Shown: positions 28,824 through 37,820 of the stretch, in pieces
Position numbering within the stretch: position 1 is the first letter of the stretch
Layout of the letters: each line of letters starts with the position of its first letter
Assembly (NCBI RefSeq): GCF_034274695.1
Contig: NZ_CP128362.1
Coordinates: 2,542,001 to 2,606,000, forward strand
Direction: 5' to 3'
Length of the DNA stretch: 64,000 nucleotides
DNA from: Chitinophaga sp. LS1
GTDB lineage: Bacteria; Bacteroidota; Bacteroidia; Chitinophagales; Chitinophagaceae
The notes under the pieces: model-generated
Database searches by the model: none
The model's input: only the letters and a program-made list of their open reading frames with translations
What the model was told of the DNA's origin: nothing
Translations under genes and position numbers: made by a program

Positions 28824-28889
28824 AGCTTACAAAGGTACAAATTAAAGGGGGAAAGGGTGTCATTTAAAAAGAAAAGCAAAAGTTAAAAA

Positions 28890-28922
28890 GAAAAACCGGC
28901 TGTGAAGACACGGTTTCTCTTT
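28890..28922 (-). terminator. Terminator-like hairpin between clpP and clpX
   Basis: On the minus strand GAAACCG pairs with CGGTTT around a 12-base loop that itself can partly pair, followed by TTTCTTTTT. It may limit read-through from clpP into clpX. Confidence 0.5.
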
Positions 28923-28954
28923 CTAAATTTTGCTTCTATAGAATTTACAACTAA

Positions 28955-29665
28955 TTATTGAGGCGTAGTACCGTCCTGCTGCTGTTGTTTTCTAGGGTTC
29001 TTGGTGAGTACGTCATCGATGATACCGTATTCTTTTGCTTCATCGGCAGTCATCCAGTAGTCACGATCAGAATCCTTTTCAACTTTCTTTACAGGCTGTC
29101 CGCAGTGTCCGGCAATGATTTCGTTCAGCTCTTTTTTCAGCTTTACGAACTCGCGGGCAGTGATCTCGATATCTGAGGTCTGTCCTTCAGCACCGCCATG
29201 AGGCTGGTGAATCATTACACGAGCGTGCTTCAGCGCAGTACGTTTGCCTTTAGTACCAGCCACCAGCAGTACGGCGCCAAAAGAAGCGGCCATACCTGTA
29301 CAGATTGTCGCTACATCAGGAGCGATGATCTGCATGGTGTCATAGATACCTAAACCAGCATATACGCTACCGCCGGGGCTGTTAATATACATCTGTATAT
29401 CACGGGTACGGTCAGTAGATTCGAGGAACAGCAACTGTGCTGTGATAATATTAGCTACATAGTCATTTACCGGATCGCCCATGAAGATGATGCGGTCCAT
29501 CATCAAACGGGAAAACACGTCCATAATCGCCATGTTCATCGGGCGTTCCTCGATGATGTTGGGAGTTAAGGCATTGATCTGGTGACGGGTATAGCTATCT
29601 ACTACCAGGCTACTGATCCCTCTATGCTGGATGGCATATTTCCTGAATTCGTTATTAATGTTCAT
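28955..29665 (-). CDS. clpP: ATP-dependent Clp protease proteolytic subunit ClpP
   Basis: Serine protease barrel of the Clp system. From the ATG at 29665 the protein has 236 residues; the frame extends ten codons further up into tig, but MNINNEFRKYAIQHRG is the better start. The catalytic triad is Ser128 (MAASFG), His153 (MIHQPHGG) and Asp202 (SDRDYWM). The start overlaps the tig stop by 11 bases, so translation is probably coupled. ClpP of Bacteroidota usually carries such a longer N-terminal region. Confidence 0.97.
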   Translation of the reverse strand: MNINNEFRKYAIQHRGISSLVVDSYTRHQINALTPNIIEERPMNMAIMDVFSRLMMDRIIFMGDPVNDYVANIITAQLLFLESTDRTRDIQMYINSPGGSVYAGLGIYDTMQIIAPDVATICTGMAASFGAVLLVAGTKGKRTALKHARVMIHQPHGGAEGQTSDIEITAREFVKLKKELNEIIAGHCGQPVKKVEKDSDRDYWMTADEAKEYGIIDDVLTKNPRKQQQQDGTTPQ

Positions 29666-31037
29666 GATGGTGATGTTTATTAGGTAATTTAGCAAATTCT
29701 TCGGCTGTTACTTCCTCTTCCTTCACATTTACCTTTTGTTCTGCCCAATCAAACAGTTTTTGAGTCACCATCTCACGATAGGTCTGATCTACGAATTTTT
29801 CATCCTGCAGCAGGCGTTCCAGGTAGCTATCCAGCCAGTCTGCACCATCTGCAGCAGCTGCACCACCAAAATAGCCCATTACTTTCTGTTTGGCGCTTTC
29901 CTTCAGTTCATCAAAGGATACGTCCAGTTTATTTTCGCGGATCAGTTTGTCGCTGATCAAAGTCCAGCGTAACTGATGATCAAATCCAGGATATTCTTTT
30001 TCGGCTTCTTCAGCAGTTTTTGGCTTTTCGCCACCCTGCTGCAACCAGCGCTTCAGAAATTCTTTGGGCAGTTCAATAGGAGTTTCGTGTACCAGCACCT
30101 CGAACAGTTCGTTGTGCAGGTGGTTACGGCTCTCGGAATCCCAGTACTTTTCTATTTCAGATTTCAGTTTCTCACGGAAGGCTTCTTCAGTGGTTACTTC
30201 ATCTTTAGGGAATACTTCTTTGAAGAATTCTTCATTCAGTTCCCTTTTTTCAATTACTTCAACTTTCTCGATTGTCAGTTTGAAGTAACGTTGTGCATCC
30301 GCATCGTTATGACCATGGAAACCAAGGTCGTGCAGGATATCGTGTAAAGCAGCTGCATCAAATGAAGTAGCCAGGAAGAATACGATGCTATCGCCCTTTC
30401 CTTTACCCTTCAGCTGTTCCTGGATAGGAGCAGAGAACTGCTTTAACTTAATGGCGTTTTCTTTCTGAATACCACCTTCCAGTACGTTACCTGCTTCGTC
30501 GCTCTCTTCGAACTTAACAGTCAGGAAATCATTCTCAGAAGATACTTTTTCAGTTTCTACGTTTTTGCCACCTTTTTCGAGCAGGTTGTCAACCTCTTTG
30601 TCCAGCATTTCGCTGGTCACTTTAATTTTATAACGGCTCAGGGTAGTTTTACCTTCCTGCAGTGGAGTTACTTCAAAAGCAGGTTTCAGGCCAATTTCAA
30701 AATCGAAGTTATATTCGGTAGGATTGTTATGATCGAAATTTTTAGCTTCCTTTTCCAGAGAAAGTGGCTGAGCGAAGATCTCAACTTTCTCATTCTGCAG
30801 GTAGCCTGTGAGTTCTTTCTCTACAGTTTTCAGTATTTCATCCGCGAAGATTGCCGGACCGTGCATTTTTTTCACCATCCCTGCTGGCACCATCCCTTTA
30901 CGGAAGCCTGGTATATTGGCGGTTTTGCTAAGCTGTTTTACTGCTTTGTCATAATTGGGAAGATAATCTTCCTGGCTCACTTTCACAGTGATCTTATCAT
31001 TCAATAAACCGATGTTTTCTCTGGTAACGGTTGCCAT
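29655..31037 (-). CDS. tig: Trigger factor, ribosome-associated chaperone
   Basis: Peptidyl-prolyl isomerase/holdase at the ribosome exit tunnel. From the ATG at 31037 there are 460 residues: MATVTRENIGLLNDKITVKVS, with the ribosome-binding signature as PGFRKGMVPAGMV near residue 44, then a PPIase-like region and the helical C-domain. Upstream 24 codons of open frame are not used, as the family starts at MATVTREN. The C-terminus is unusual in being histidine-rich (KHHHHEH). It leads the tig-clpP-clpX group. Confidence 0.95.
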   Translation of the reverse strand: MATVTRENIGLLNDKITVKVSQEDYLPNYDKAVKQLSKTANIPGFRKGMVPAGMVKKMHGPAIFADEILKTVEKELTGYLQNEKVEIFAQPLSLEKEAKNFDHNNPTEYNFDFEIGLKPAFEVTPLQEGKTTLSRYKIKVTSEMLDKEVDNLLEKGGKNVETEKVSSENDFLTVKFEESDEAGNVLEGGIQKENAIKLKQFSAPIQEQLKGKGKGDSIVFFLATSFDAAALHDILHDLGFHGHNDADAQRYFKLTIEKVEVIEKRELNEEFFKEVFPKDEVTTEEAFREKLKSEIEKYWDSESRNHLHNELFEVLVHETPIELPKEFLKRWLQQGGEKPKTAEEAEKEYPGFDHQLRWTLISDKLIRENKLDVSFDELKESAKQKVMGYFGGAAAADGADWLDSYLERLLQDEKFVDQTYREMVTQKLFDWAEQKVNVKEEEVTAEEFAKLPNKHHHHEH

Positions 31038-31095
31038 AATTAATTTTAATAAATGTTCTTGTATGAAGCAATAATAATTCCTGAATTGAAGAATA

Positions 31096-31170
31096 TGCCA
31101 TGAAGTCACAAAGGCACGAAGGAATGGCAGCTATGTGGGAGTTACTAAGTGACTTAGTGCCTTAATGGCA
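31096..31170. repeat. MITE-like imperfect inverted repeat
   Basis: The 26 bases at 31096-31121 (beginning TGCCATGAAGTCACAAAGGC) match the reverse complement of 31145-31170 at about 19 positions, giving a long imperfect hairpin between tRNA-Leu and tig. Each arm also repeats an AAGNCAC unit. Such tGCCnnnAAGnCAC palindromes are familiar as dispersed intergenic repeats in Bacteroidota genomes. Confidence 0.55.
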
Positions 31171-31211
31171 ATATTTTTTATAAGCTGTATGCCGAAATGT
31201 ATAAAAAAAAG

Positions 31212-31293
31212 TGCGGGTGGAGGGACTCGAACCCCCATGCCGTGAAGCACCAGATCCTAAGTCTGGCGTGTCTACCAATTTCACCACACCCGC
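31212..31293 (-). tRNA. tRNA-Leu (anticodon UAG)
   Basis: Reads GCGGGTG at the 5' end, pairing with CACCCGC at the 3' end plus discriminator A. D-arm region GGTGAAATTGGTAGACAC, anticodon stem CCAGA/TCTGG with loop CTTAGGA (anticodon TAG), a long variable arm, and TTCGAGTCC in the T-loop. The CCA end is not encoded; a T-run follows directly. Confidence 0.97.
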
Positions 31294-31351
31294 ATACACT
31301 ATTGTGTAAAGAACTACTTCCCCCTGCCTTGACATGCTGTGGAAAGGACGG

Positions 31352-31359
31352 CAAAGGTA
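31352..31359 (-). promoter_or_regulatory. -7 element of a promoter reading toward tRNA-Leu
   Basis: On the minus strand TACCTTTG matches the TAnnTTTG consensus exactly, with a T-rich block about 21 bases upstream. Transcription would begin about 50 bases before the mature tRNA-Leu. Confidence 0.4.
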
Positions 31360-31393
31360 TTGTTTTTTATGAATTTAAAAAAAATGTCTGCAC

Positions 31394-32578
31394 TTAAATC
31401 AGTGCCTTTTTGGCTGTTGTCGGCCTGAACATATAAAATAAAGTTATATTCACCAGGATAATTATTGTACAGCCCGCACATACTACCGGCCACTGCCCTT
31501 GGTTCCAGAGCCATAAGCCGATCGCAGAACCGCCCGCCCCACCAATAAAAGTACTGGTCATATAAACTGTATTAAAACGGTTTCTCGCCTCCTGCTTCAA
31601 AGCGTATATAATGGTCTGATTCGTTACCATGATGGATTGATGCCCTACGTCTACCAACACAATTCCGACTAATAGTAATATAATATTGCTCCCTGTAAAG
31701 TAAAATGCCCCAAAACTGAGGAGTTCCAGTATTAGACCGATAATAATATTCTTTCCCGGATCCCGGCCATCACTCATCTTACCCACCAGTGGTGCCGCCA
31801 GTGCCCCGGCTGCTCCCGCTATGCCAAATAAGCCAATCTGTGCCGAGGTATATTTAAAAGGAGCATTGGAAAGGAACAACACCATGGTCACCCAGAAGGC
31901 GCTCAGCACCGCAAAGGAAAGGGCGTTCATTACAGAAGCCTCTCTGAGCCGGGGATGTGTACGGGCATAATGAACCACCGTACGCATCAGTTCTCCATAG
32001 TTACTCTTCAGGGTTGGCTGACTATCCGGAAACCGGAAGTACATCAATACCATCAGCACGGTACAGATGCCTGCCGCTATATAATACATCTCCCGCCAGC
32101 CAAATAAAGCCCCCACTGTACCACTCACTGACCGGGAAGCCAGGATGCCTACCAGCAAACCACCCATGATGGCACCGATGATGCTCCCTCTTCTATGATC
32201 CGGCGCCAGGTGAGCTGCCAGTGGTAATATCAATTGTGGTACTACAGAGGTAATACCGATCAGCAGACTCGCTGCCTGCAATACAAAGAAGTTCTGTGCG
32301 GTAGCCGCCAGCAATAGGGCGCCTATCGCCACCAGCGTGGTGATCAGTATCTGTTTTTTACGTTCAAGGATATCGCCCAGCGGTACCAGGAGTAATAACC
32401 CCAGTGCATATCCGATCTGGGTGAGGTAGGTGACACGCCCGGCGGCGCTTTCTTTCAGCCCCCATTCTCTGGCGATCAGAACGATGAGGGGTTGACAATA
32501 ATATATATTAGCGACGATCAATCCGGTACAGGCCGCCATAAACGCGGTGTCTGCTTTTCCAAGGTGCTTTTGTTCCAT
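31394..32578 (-). CDS. MFS transporter, drug-efflux-like
   Basis: 394 residues with 12 predicted membrane segments. The loop 2-3 motif is LLLLVPLGDILERKKQ (MFS motif A), and GVGQ-type motif C is weak. The N-terminus TADTAFMAACTGLIVANIYYCQPLIVLIAREWG resembles the YgaY/NIYYSQPLL group of sugar or drug exporters. Substrate unknown. It is 64 bases downstream of the M20 hydrolase gene. Confidence 0.88.
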   Translation of the reverse strand: MEQKHLGKADTAFMAACTGLIVANIYYCQPLIVLIAREWGLKESAAGRVTYLTQIGYALGLLLLVPLGDILERKKQILITTLVAIGALLLAATAQNFFVLQAASLLIGITSVVPQLILPLAAHLAPDHRRGSIIGAIMGGLLVGILASRSVSGTVGALFGWREMYYIAAGICTVLMVLMYFRFPDSQPTLKSNYGELMRTVVHYARTHPRLREASVMNALSFAVLSAFWVTMVLFLSNAPFKYTSAQIGLFGIAGAAGALAAPLVGKMSDGRDPGKNIIIGLILELLSFGAFYFTGSNIILLLVGIVLVDVGHQSIMVTNQTIIYALKQEARNRFNTVYMTSTFIGGAGGSAIGLWLWNQGQWPVVCAGCTIIILVNITLFYMFRPTTAKKALI

Positions 32579-32642
32579 GACAGGGTAAAATTAGTTATAC
32601 TAATTCAACACCCAACCGGCCCATCATTTATTTAGACAATAA

Positions 32643-33815
32643 TTACCTGTAATTATCCAACAAACTTATCGCCCCTGTCGCCAGGAATTTAGCGCCATAG
32701 GCAATGGCGCCTTCATTGAAGATCACTTTGGGATGGTGCAGATAATACCCGCCACATGTCGGATCCTGTGCGCCCAGCAGGTAAAACATAGAAGGTACTT
32801 TCCTGGAATAGTGGGCAAAATCTTCACCTGCCAGCAGCGGTATAACCTCTCTGCTATTGCCGGCACCAAATACGGTATCGAGACTTTGTACAAGTTTGCC
32901 ATGTACATTGCCGTCGTTCAGTACACTTGGCAGGTTATAGTAGAGGTCGAATCTGATCTTTGCATCATAGGCTATCATCAGTCCTTCAATGATCTTATTG
33001 AGTCTGCTGATGATGTCATTGTATGTATCCAGGTCCAGAGACCGGATGGTTCCTTCCAGCACTACTTTGTCAGCAATCACATTCGGTGCTACGCCGCCAT
33101 TGATTTTGGTGAAGGACAATACGGCTGTTTCCGTAGGAGCAGTATGCCTGGCTACAATCATTTGTGCAGAAGTCACCAGTTGAGCCGCCACAGCCACTGC
33201 ATCTACACCCAGTTGAGGTGCCGCGCCGGCATGTGCAGCTTTGCCCAGTACTTCGATGCTAAAGAATCCGGTACATGCCAGTGCAGGGCCCAGTGCATAG
33301 GTGATCTGACCCACGGGCAATGAAGGATCTACATGCAGCCCCAAAGCGGCCTGTACATCATCGAGGTAACCTTCTTCCACTATTCTGTGAGCACCTGTCA
33401 TACCTTCAGGATCGCCATTTGGCCCTTCTTCAGAAGGTTGGAACAGGAACCTGACAGTACCCTGGAAGTCTGTATTCTTTAAAAGCGCAGCAGCGCCTAT
33501 CAGCATAGTCGTATGCAGGTCATGACCACAGGAATGCATTTTGCCGGCTGTCAGTGAGGCAAAGGGTAAACCTGTTTCCTCCTGCATAGGCAAGGCATCC
33601 ATATCAGCACGGATGGCTACTACAGGGCCATCACCCTTACGCAGGGTGCCAATCACACCTGTACCACGGGCAGCGCCGGTAGTATATGGTATGCCAAGCT
33701 GGTCAAGCTCCTGCTTTACCAGTTGAGATGTTTTTTCTTCCTGATAACCCAGTTCAGGGTTGGCATGAATCTGTCTTCTGATCTGTATAAGTCTGGCTGA
33801 TAATTGCTCGTCCAT
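32643..33815 (-). CDS. M20-family amidohydrolase
   Basis: Metal-dependent hydrolase of N-acyl amino acids or hippurate type (IAA-amino acid hydrolase family). The 390 residues show MHSCGHDLHTTMLIGAA with the metal Cys/His, FQPSEEGPNGDPEGMTGAH with the catalytic Glu, HVDPSLPVG, the dimerisation domain (about 180-290) and the last metal His (GGYYLHHPKVIFNEGA). No signal peptide. It lies 28 bases after the AraC regulator on the same strand and upstream of the MFS gene, so the three may act together. Confidence 0.92.
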   Translation of the reverse strand: MDEQLSARLIQIRRQIHANPELGYQEEKTSQLVKQELDQLGIPYTTGAARGTGVIGTLRKGDGPVVAIRADMDALPMQEETGLPFASLTAGKMHSCGHDLHTTMLIGAAALLKNTDFQGTVRFLFQPSEEGPNGDPEGMTGAHRIVEEGYLDDVQAALGLHVDPSLPVGQITYALGPALACTGFFSIEVLGKAAHAGAAPQLGVDAVAVAAQLVTSAQMIVARHTAPTETAVLSFTKINGGVAPNVIADKVVLEGTIRSLDLDTYNDIISRLNKIIEGLMIAYDAKIRFDLYYNLPSVLNDGNVHGKLVQSLDTVFGAGNSREVIPLLAGEDFAHYSRKVPSMFYLLGAQDPTCGGYYLHHPKVIFNEGAIAYGAKFLATGAISLLDNYR

Positions 33816-33843
33816 TTATTCCACTTTTCTTAAGATGATCCTC

Positions 33844-34848
33844 TCAAGATAAGCGGTTTTTACGATATTCTCTCGGAGAGCAGCGATACCGTTTCCGGAA
33901 CACGGCCGTGAAGTAGTTCGCTCCTCTGTAGCCGGTATTGTAACTAATTTCCTTGATGCTTAGTGTAGTTTGAGAAAGTAGCGTGGCTGCTTTTTTCATA
34001 CGCAGGTGTTCGATATACCCTCTGGGGCTGACCCCTAATAGCTCTTTGAAAGCCCGTTCAAAAGTGTTGATATGCATATCTGCTTTCCTGCTCAGATCTG
34101 CAATGTTCAGGTGTTGGTGATAGTGATGTTGAATGTACAGGCATACCTGTTTCAGTTTGCCTGCCTGTTCGCCGTTTTGCAGGTATTTAGGCGTAAGGGC
34201 GTTGAAATACAGCGTGAGCAGTGATCCCAGTTTTTCTTCTATGTAGGCTAGCTTTTCTTCTTCCTGTATGGGGCATTGCCGCAGGTCCTCCAGTACTTTC
34301 AGATCGGCTGCTTCCATTCTGATGGCGGGCAGTGTCGTACCTCTGCGCGCCTGTTTTTGCTGTTGCTGATAGATGTCTTCGAATGAAGGATGCCGGGAAA
34401 TGAACCTGCTGAAAAAGGTTGGGGAAAAAGAAATACAGATCATCTCATAATTGCCGGACCGCAGGTCGGCCGTATTCTGAGAGTGCGACGGAATGTAATA
34501 GATGCCGAATTCTTTTTCAATCAGCATTAGTTTGCCCTGCCCCTGCAGCCGACAGCTGATATTACCTTTCAGGATGCAGTACATGGCCAGCATGGGCGAT
34601 GGGGTAGAAGGCCGTAACCGTACTTTTTCCCGGATAAAACATTGTTGCCAGCTGATCAGCCAGTCGGGTCCCTTTATTTCCTGAGTAATGTAACTGCCGA
34701 AGGGGGCTTCTATATACGTGGTCGCCGAGGTAGGTGATAGCAGATATTGCTTGAATTGCTCCGGCAGATGAGTTGATATACGGATATGCGGCTGCATTTT
34801 TTCAGGGATCCCGAAGTGCAGCCCAGGGGGATATTGGTTGGACATCAT
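33844..34848 (-). CDS. AraC-family transcriptional regulator
   Basis: 334 residues. The C-terminal 100 residues hold two helix-turn-helix units (LNIADLSRKADMHINTFERA and LSIKEISYNTGYRGANYF) with the family ending RYRCSPREYRKN. The N-terminal part has no recognised ligand domain but resembles the cupin-free sensor part of PchR-like regulators. It faces the SnoaL-like gene and precedes the M20/MFS genes, all of which it may control; this is inference from position. Confidence 0.9.
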   Translation of the reverse strand: MMSNQYPPGLHFGIPEKMQPHIRISTHLPEQFKQYLLSPTSATTYIEAPFGSYITQEIKGPDWLISWQQCFIREKVRLRPSTPSPMLAMYCILKGNISCRLQGQGKLMLIEKEFGIYYIPSHSQNTADLRSGNYEMICISFSPTFFSRFISRHPSFEDIYQQQQKQARRGTTLPAIRMEAADLKVLEDLRQCPIQEEEKLAYIEEKLGSLLTLYFNALTPKYLQNGEQAGKLKQVCLYIQHHYHQHLNIADLSRKADMHINTFERAFKELLGVSPRGYIEHLRMKKAATLLSQTTLSIKEISYNTGYRGANYFTAVFRKRYRCSPREYRKNRLS

Positions 34849-35031
34849 GTATAATGTTTAACGTGTGATTGTGAGTAAATAGTTTGGGTTAGTATCAGCA
34901 AATTAACGAATATGACTGCGGGGGCATTGCATACTCATAGCCTGTTATGTAGCAGCACTGCCGGGCGGGTCATTTAATACTATGGTAATATGCTTATCTT
35001 AGCTTTACACGAAAACCAAACCCCAATCGTT

Positions 35032-35391
35032 ATGACTACACAAGAGATCGCCCAGAAACTGGTGGCGTATTGCGCTAAAGGAGAATTCGAGAAAGCTCAG
35101 ACTGAACTGTATGCCGAGAATGCGGTAAGCATTGAACCTTATTCTACACCTAACTTTGCAAAGGAAACTAAAGGTTTGCCAGCGTTACTGAAAAAGATTA
35201 AATTTTTCATGGATGGATTAGACGCGGTGCATAGCATCAAGGTGTCTGAACCATTGGTAGTAGCGAATGCTATTTCTTTTTCTATGGATATGGATGTGGA
35301 TATGAAAGGACAGGGAAGAATGAATATGGCAGAGATTTGTGTGTATGAAGTGAAAGATGGAAAGGTTGTATCTGAACAGTTTTTCTTCTAA
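35032..35391 (+). CDS. SnoaL-like (NTF2-fold) small protein
   Basis: 119 residues from the ATG at 35032 (MTTQEIAQKLVAYCAKGEFEKAQTELYAENAVSIEP). The pattern of an N-terminal helix pair, YAENAVSIEP, and a curved beta sheet ending VYEVKDGKVVSEQFFF is typical of the SnoaL/NTF2-like fold used by small isomerases, cyclases or stress proteins. An open frame of 14 codons upstream (from 34990) is not used. Divergent from the AraC gene. Function unknown. Confidence 0.8.
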   Translation: MTTQEIAQKLVAYCAKGEFEKAQTELYAENAVSIEPYSTPNFAKETKGLPALLKKIKFFMDGLDAVHSIKVSEPLVVANAISFSMDMDVDMKGQGRMNMAEICVYEVKDGKVVSEQFFF

Positions 35392-35421
35392 GTAATTTTT
35401 CAGCCGGCTCCAAGCCACTGC

Positions 35422-35478
35422 GCCGAACCAATCGCTTTTATACCGCAGGTATAAAAGCGATTGGTTCGGCTTTTTTCT
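35422..35478 (+). terminator. Strong terminator with 23-bp perfect stem
   Basis: GCCGAACCAATCGCTTTTAT continuing to position 35444 pairs without mismatch with the arm ending at 35470 around a 3-base loop (GCA), followed by a T-rich tail. The stem is unusually long for a simple terminator. Confidence 0.85.
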
Positions 35479-35519
35479 TTTATTACCTTTCCATTCTACT
35501 GTCTAAATCGCATTTGCTT

Positions 35520-37442
35520 ATGAAACGAATATACCTCCTGGTATGCCTCTTTGCTGTTGCCTCGCCTATGCTGGCACAGCAAACACAAAAACCACCTTTG
35601 CACGGTAAACACTGGATGGCTGTCACCGGCAAGCCACTGGCTGCTACCGCTGGTTCTATGATATTTCAGAAAGGAGGGAATGCCGTAGATGCTGCCTGCG
35701 CTATGTTGGCTGCTACCTGTACCATGTGGGATGTACTCAGCTGGGGTGGCGAAACGCAGGCCCTCATCTACAATCCAAAAACAAAAAAAGTCATTGCCAT
35801 CAATTCGCTGGGTGTAGCGCCAACCGGTGCCACGCCTGAATTCTTCAAAGGCAAAGGCTATAACTTTCCACCTGAATATGGTCCGCTGGCAGCTGTTACT
35901 CCCGGTACTCCCGGAGGTCTTTGCCTCATGCTTGCAAACTATGGTAAACTGAGTCTGAAAGAAGTACTGGCACCTGCCATGGAAATGGCGGCTGGTTACC
36001 CGATCGAAGCACAGACCGCCAACAGCATTGAGCGTGCAAAAGAAAGGATCAAAGGCTGGCCATACAGCAAAGCTGTTTTCCTTACACATCCTGGTGAAAA
36101 GAGAGAAGCACCCGATGCAGGTGAGATCTTTGTACAAAGAGATCTACTGGCTACGCTTACCAAAATGGTAGAAGCAGAACAGGAAGCACTGCGCAATCAT
36201 AAAAGCCGTAAGGAAGCGATCATGGCTGCTTACGACCGTTTCTACAAGGGGGATATTGCAAAGGAATTTGTAAGAGGTTGTCAGGAACAGGGTGGTCTCA
36301 TCACCATGAATGATCTGGCAAAATGGAAGCCTGTAGAAGAAGAACCTTTACATGTAAATTACCGTGGTATAGAAGTATACAAATTACAAGCCTGGACTCA
36401 GGGCCCTGCTATGTTGCAAAGCCTGAACATCCTGGAAAATTTCGACCTGAAAAGCATGGGTTACAACTCTTCCCAATACATCAACACCGTATACCAAACC
36501 ATGAGTCTTGCCTTTGCAGATCGTGATTTCTACTATGGTGACCCTGCTTTTTCTCCTAAATTACCAATGGATGGTTTGCTGAGTAAAGCCTATGCAAAAG
36601 ACAGGGCGAAACTGATCAATCCATCACAGAACGAACCTAAGTTAGGGCCTGGTGATCCATATGTGTACGAAGGGAAAAAGAATCCATTCACAGATTTGCT
36701 GAATGTGCATAATGCCCTCTCTGATACATCTATCAATCTGAACAAAGGTTTCCTGCCTAAACACGATGCTGCTGTCATCCTGAATTCACCTGTTACTGAT
36801 CAGATGATGGCGATGAATGATAGCACTTATATGGACAGATTATGGAGAGGTACTACCAGTGTGGAAGCCGCTGACGAAGAAGGCTGGGTAGTGTCTGTAA
36901 CCCCTAGTGGTGGCTGGACACCGGCATGCATTGCAGGTCATACAGGTGTAGGTATGAGTCAGCGTATGCAATCATTTGTGTTGGATTCTGCGGTATGCCC
37001 TTTCAATGTGGTCGCTCCCGGCAAGCGCCCCCGCGTTACTTTAACACCTAGTTTAGCGCTGAAAGATGGTAAACCATTTCTTTCCTTCGCAGTACAGGGG
37101 GGTGATACCCAGGATCAGAACCTCTTACAGTTCTTCCTCGATATAGTGGAATTTGGAATGACGATACAGCAGGCTACTGAAGCTGCGAATATCAATACGA
37201 ACCAGTTGTGGTTATCCCTCGGTGGTACCCAGGCAAAAGATCGTATCCCTCATCCGGGAGAGATCCTGTTGAATAAAAACACACCTGACAGTGTGCGTAC
37301 GACCCTGATCAATATGGGGTACAAGCCTACTTACGGTGAGCGTACCAGTGGTCCGGTAAATGCTATTTTCCTTGACAGGGAACATGGTAGTTTATGGGGT
37401 GGTAGTAGCAACCATGGGGAGGATTATGGCATTGGCTGGTAA
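35520..37442 (+). CDS. Gamma-glutamyltransferase family protein, exported
   Basis: Ntn-hydrolase of the GGT family, which splits itself before a Thr to form two subunits and hydrolyses gamma-glutamyl bonds such as in glutathione. From the ATG at 35520 there are 640 residues with a signal peptide (MKRIYLLVCLFAVASPMLAQ). GGNAVDAACAM near residue 48 is the family signature. The processing site is in WRGTTSVEAADEEGW (Thr at about 442), where classical GGT has TTHxS; the His is lost. Because of that change and a C-terminal extension, true GGT activity is not certain; acylase-type activity is possible. Confidence 0.88.
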   Translation: MKRIYLLVCLFAVASPMLAQQTQKPPLHGKHWMAVTGKPLAATAGSMIFQKGGNAVDAACAMLAATCTMWDVLSWGGETQALIYNPKTKKVIAINSLGVAPTGATPEFFKGKGYNFPPEYGPLAAVTPGTPGGLCLMLANYGKLSLKEVLAPAMEMAAGYPIEAQTANSIERAKERIKGWPYSKAVFLTHPGEKREAPDAGEIFVQRDLLATLTKMVEAEQEALRNHKSRKEAIMAAYDRFYKGDIAKEFVRGCQEQGGLITMNDLAKWKPVEEEPLHVNYRGIEVYKLQAWTQGPAMLQSLNILENFDLKSMGYNSSQYINTVYQTMSLAFADRDFYYGDPAFSPKLPMDGLLSKAYAKDRAKLINPSQNEPKLGPGDPYVYEGKKNPFTDLLNVHNALSDTSINLNKGFLPKHDAAVILNSPVTDQMMAMNDSTYMDRLWRGTTSVEAADEEGWVVSVTPSGGWTPACIAGHTGVGMSQRMQSFVLDSAVCPFNVVAPGKRPRVTLTPSLALKDGKPFLSFAVQGGDTQDQNLLQFFLDIVEFGMTIQQATEAANINTNQLWLSLGGTQAKDRIPHPGEILLNKNTPDSVRTTLINMGYKPTYGERTSGPVNAIFLDREHGSLWGGSSNHGEDYGIGW

Positions 37443-37476
37443 ATTTCCAGCCATGCCGGCAATCGCAAAAAAAAGT

Positions 37477-37506
37477 TGGCAAATTCCAGAAATATTTTAC
37501 ATTTGC
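37477..37506 (+). promoter_or_regulatory. Promoter of tRNA-Ala
   Basis: TTGG at 37477-37480 and TACATTTG at 37499-37506 with 18-19 bases between them match the Bacteroidota consensus (TTTG, 19-21 bases, TAnnTTTG) very well. The start site would be about 7 bases before the mature tRNA. Confidence 0.75.
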
Positions 37507-37519
37507 AACCTTGATTGCA

Positions 37520-37595
<76 letters not shown>

Positions 37596-37601
37596 AAATT
37601 C

Positions 37602-37647
37602 AAAAGCCTTAAAATGTTTATCAGTAAGCATTTTAAGGCTTTTTTGT
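37602..37647 (+). terminator. Terminator after tRNA-Ala
   Basis: AAAAGCCTTAAAATG pairs with CATTTTAAGGCTTTT around a 13-base loop and is followed by T residues. It directly follows the tRNA. Confidence 0.85.
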
Positions 37648-37721
37648 TTTTTATAAGTTTGTTTTCTTTTCCTGATACTCATACAAAATACCTGCCCTTT
37701 CACCTGCAAAACTGGTTAGAA

Positions 37722-37811
37722 ATGGGTCAGCTTTTAAAAGCAACCAAGGGCGAAATCAACATTACCAACTTTGAAGGTCGTATTCGACTAAGATGGAGTT
37801 TTGAAGGATAA
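37722..37811 (+). pseudogene. Remnant of a tyrosine integrase N-terminus (arm domain)
   Basis: A 29-codon frame begins MGQLLKATKGEINITNFEG and continues RIRLRWSFEG before a stop. The pattern KG-x-I-x-x-F/N-x-GRIRLRW is that of the DUF3596-type arm-binding start of phage and island integrases. Everything downstream (core-binding and catalytic domains) is missing. It lies 128 bases after the tRNA-Ala, the usual place for an island integrase. The match is short, so the identification is moderate. Confidence 0.45.
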
Positions 37812-37820
37812 CGTTATTCC

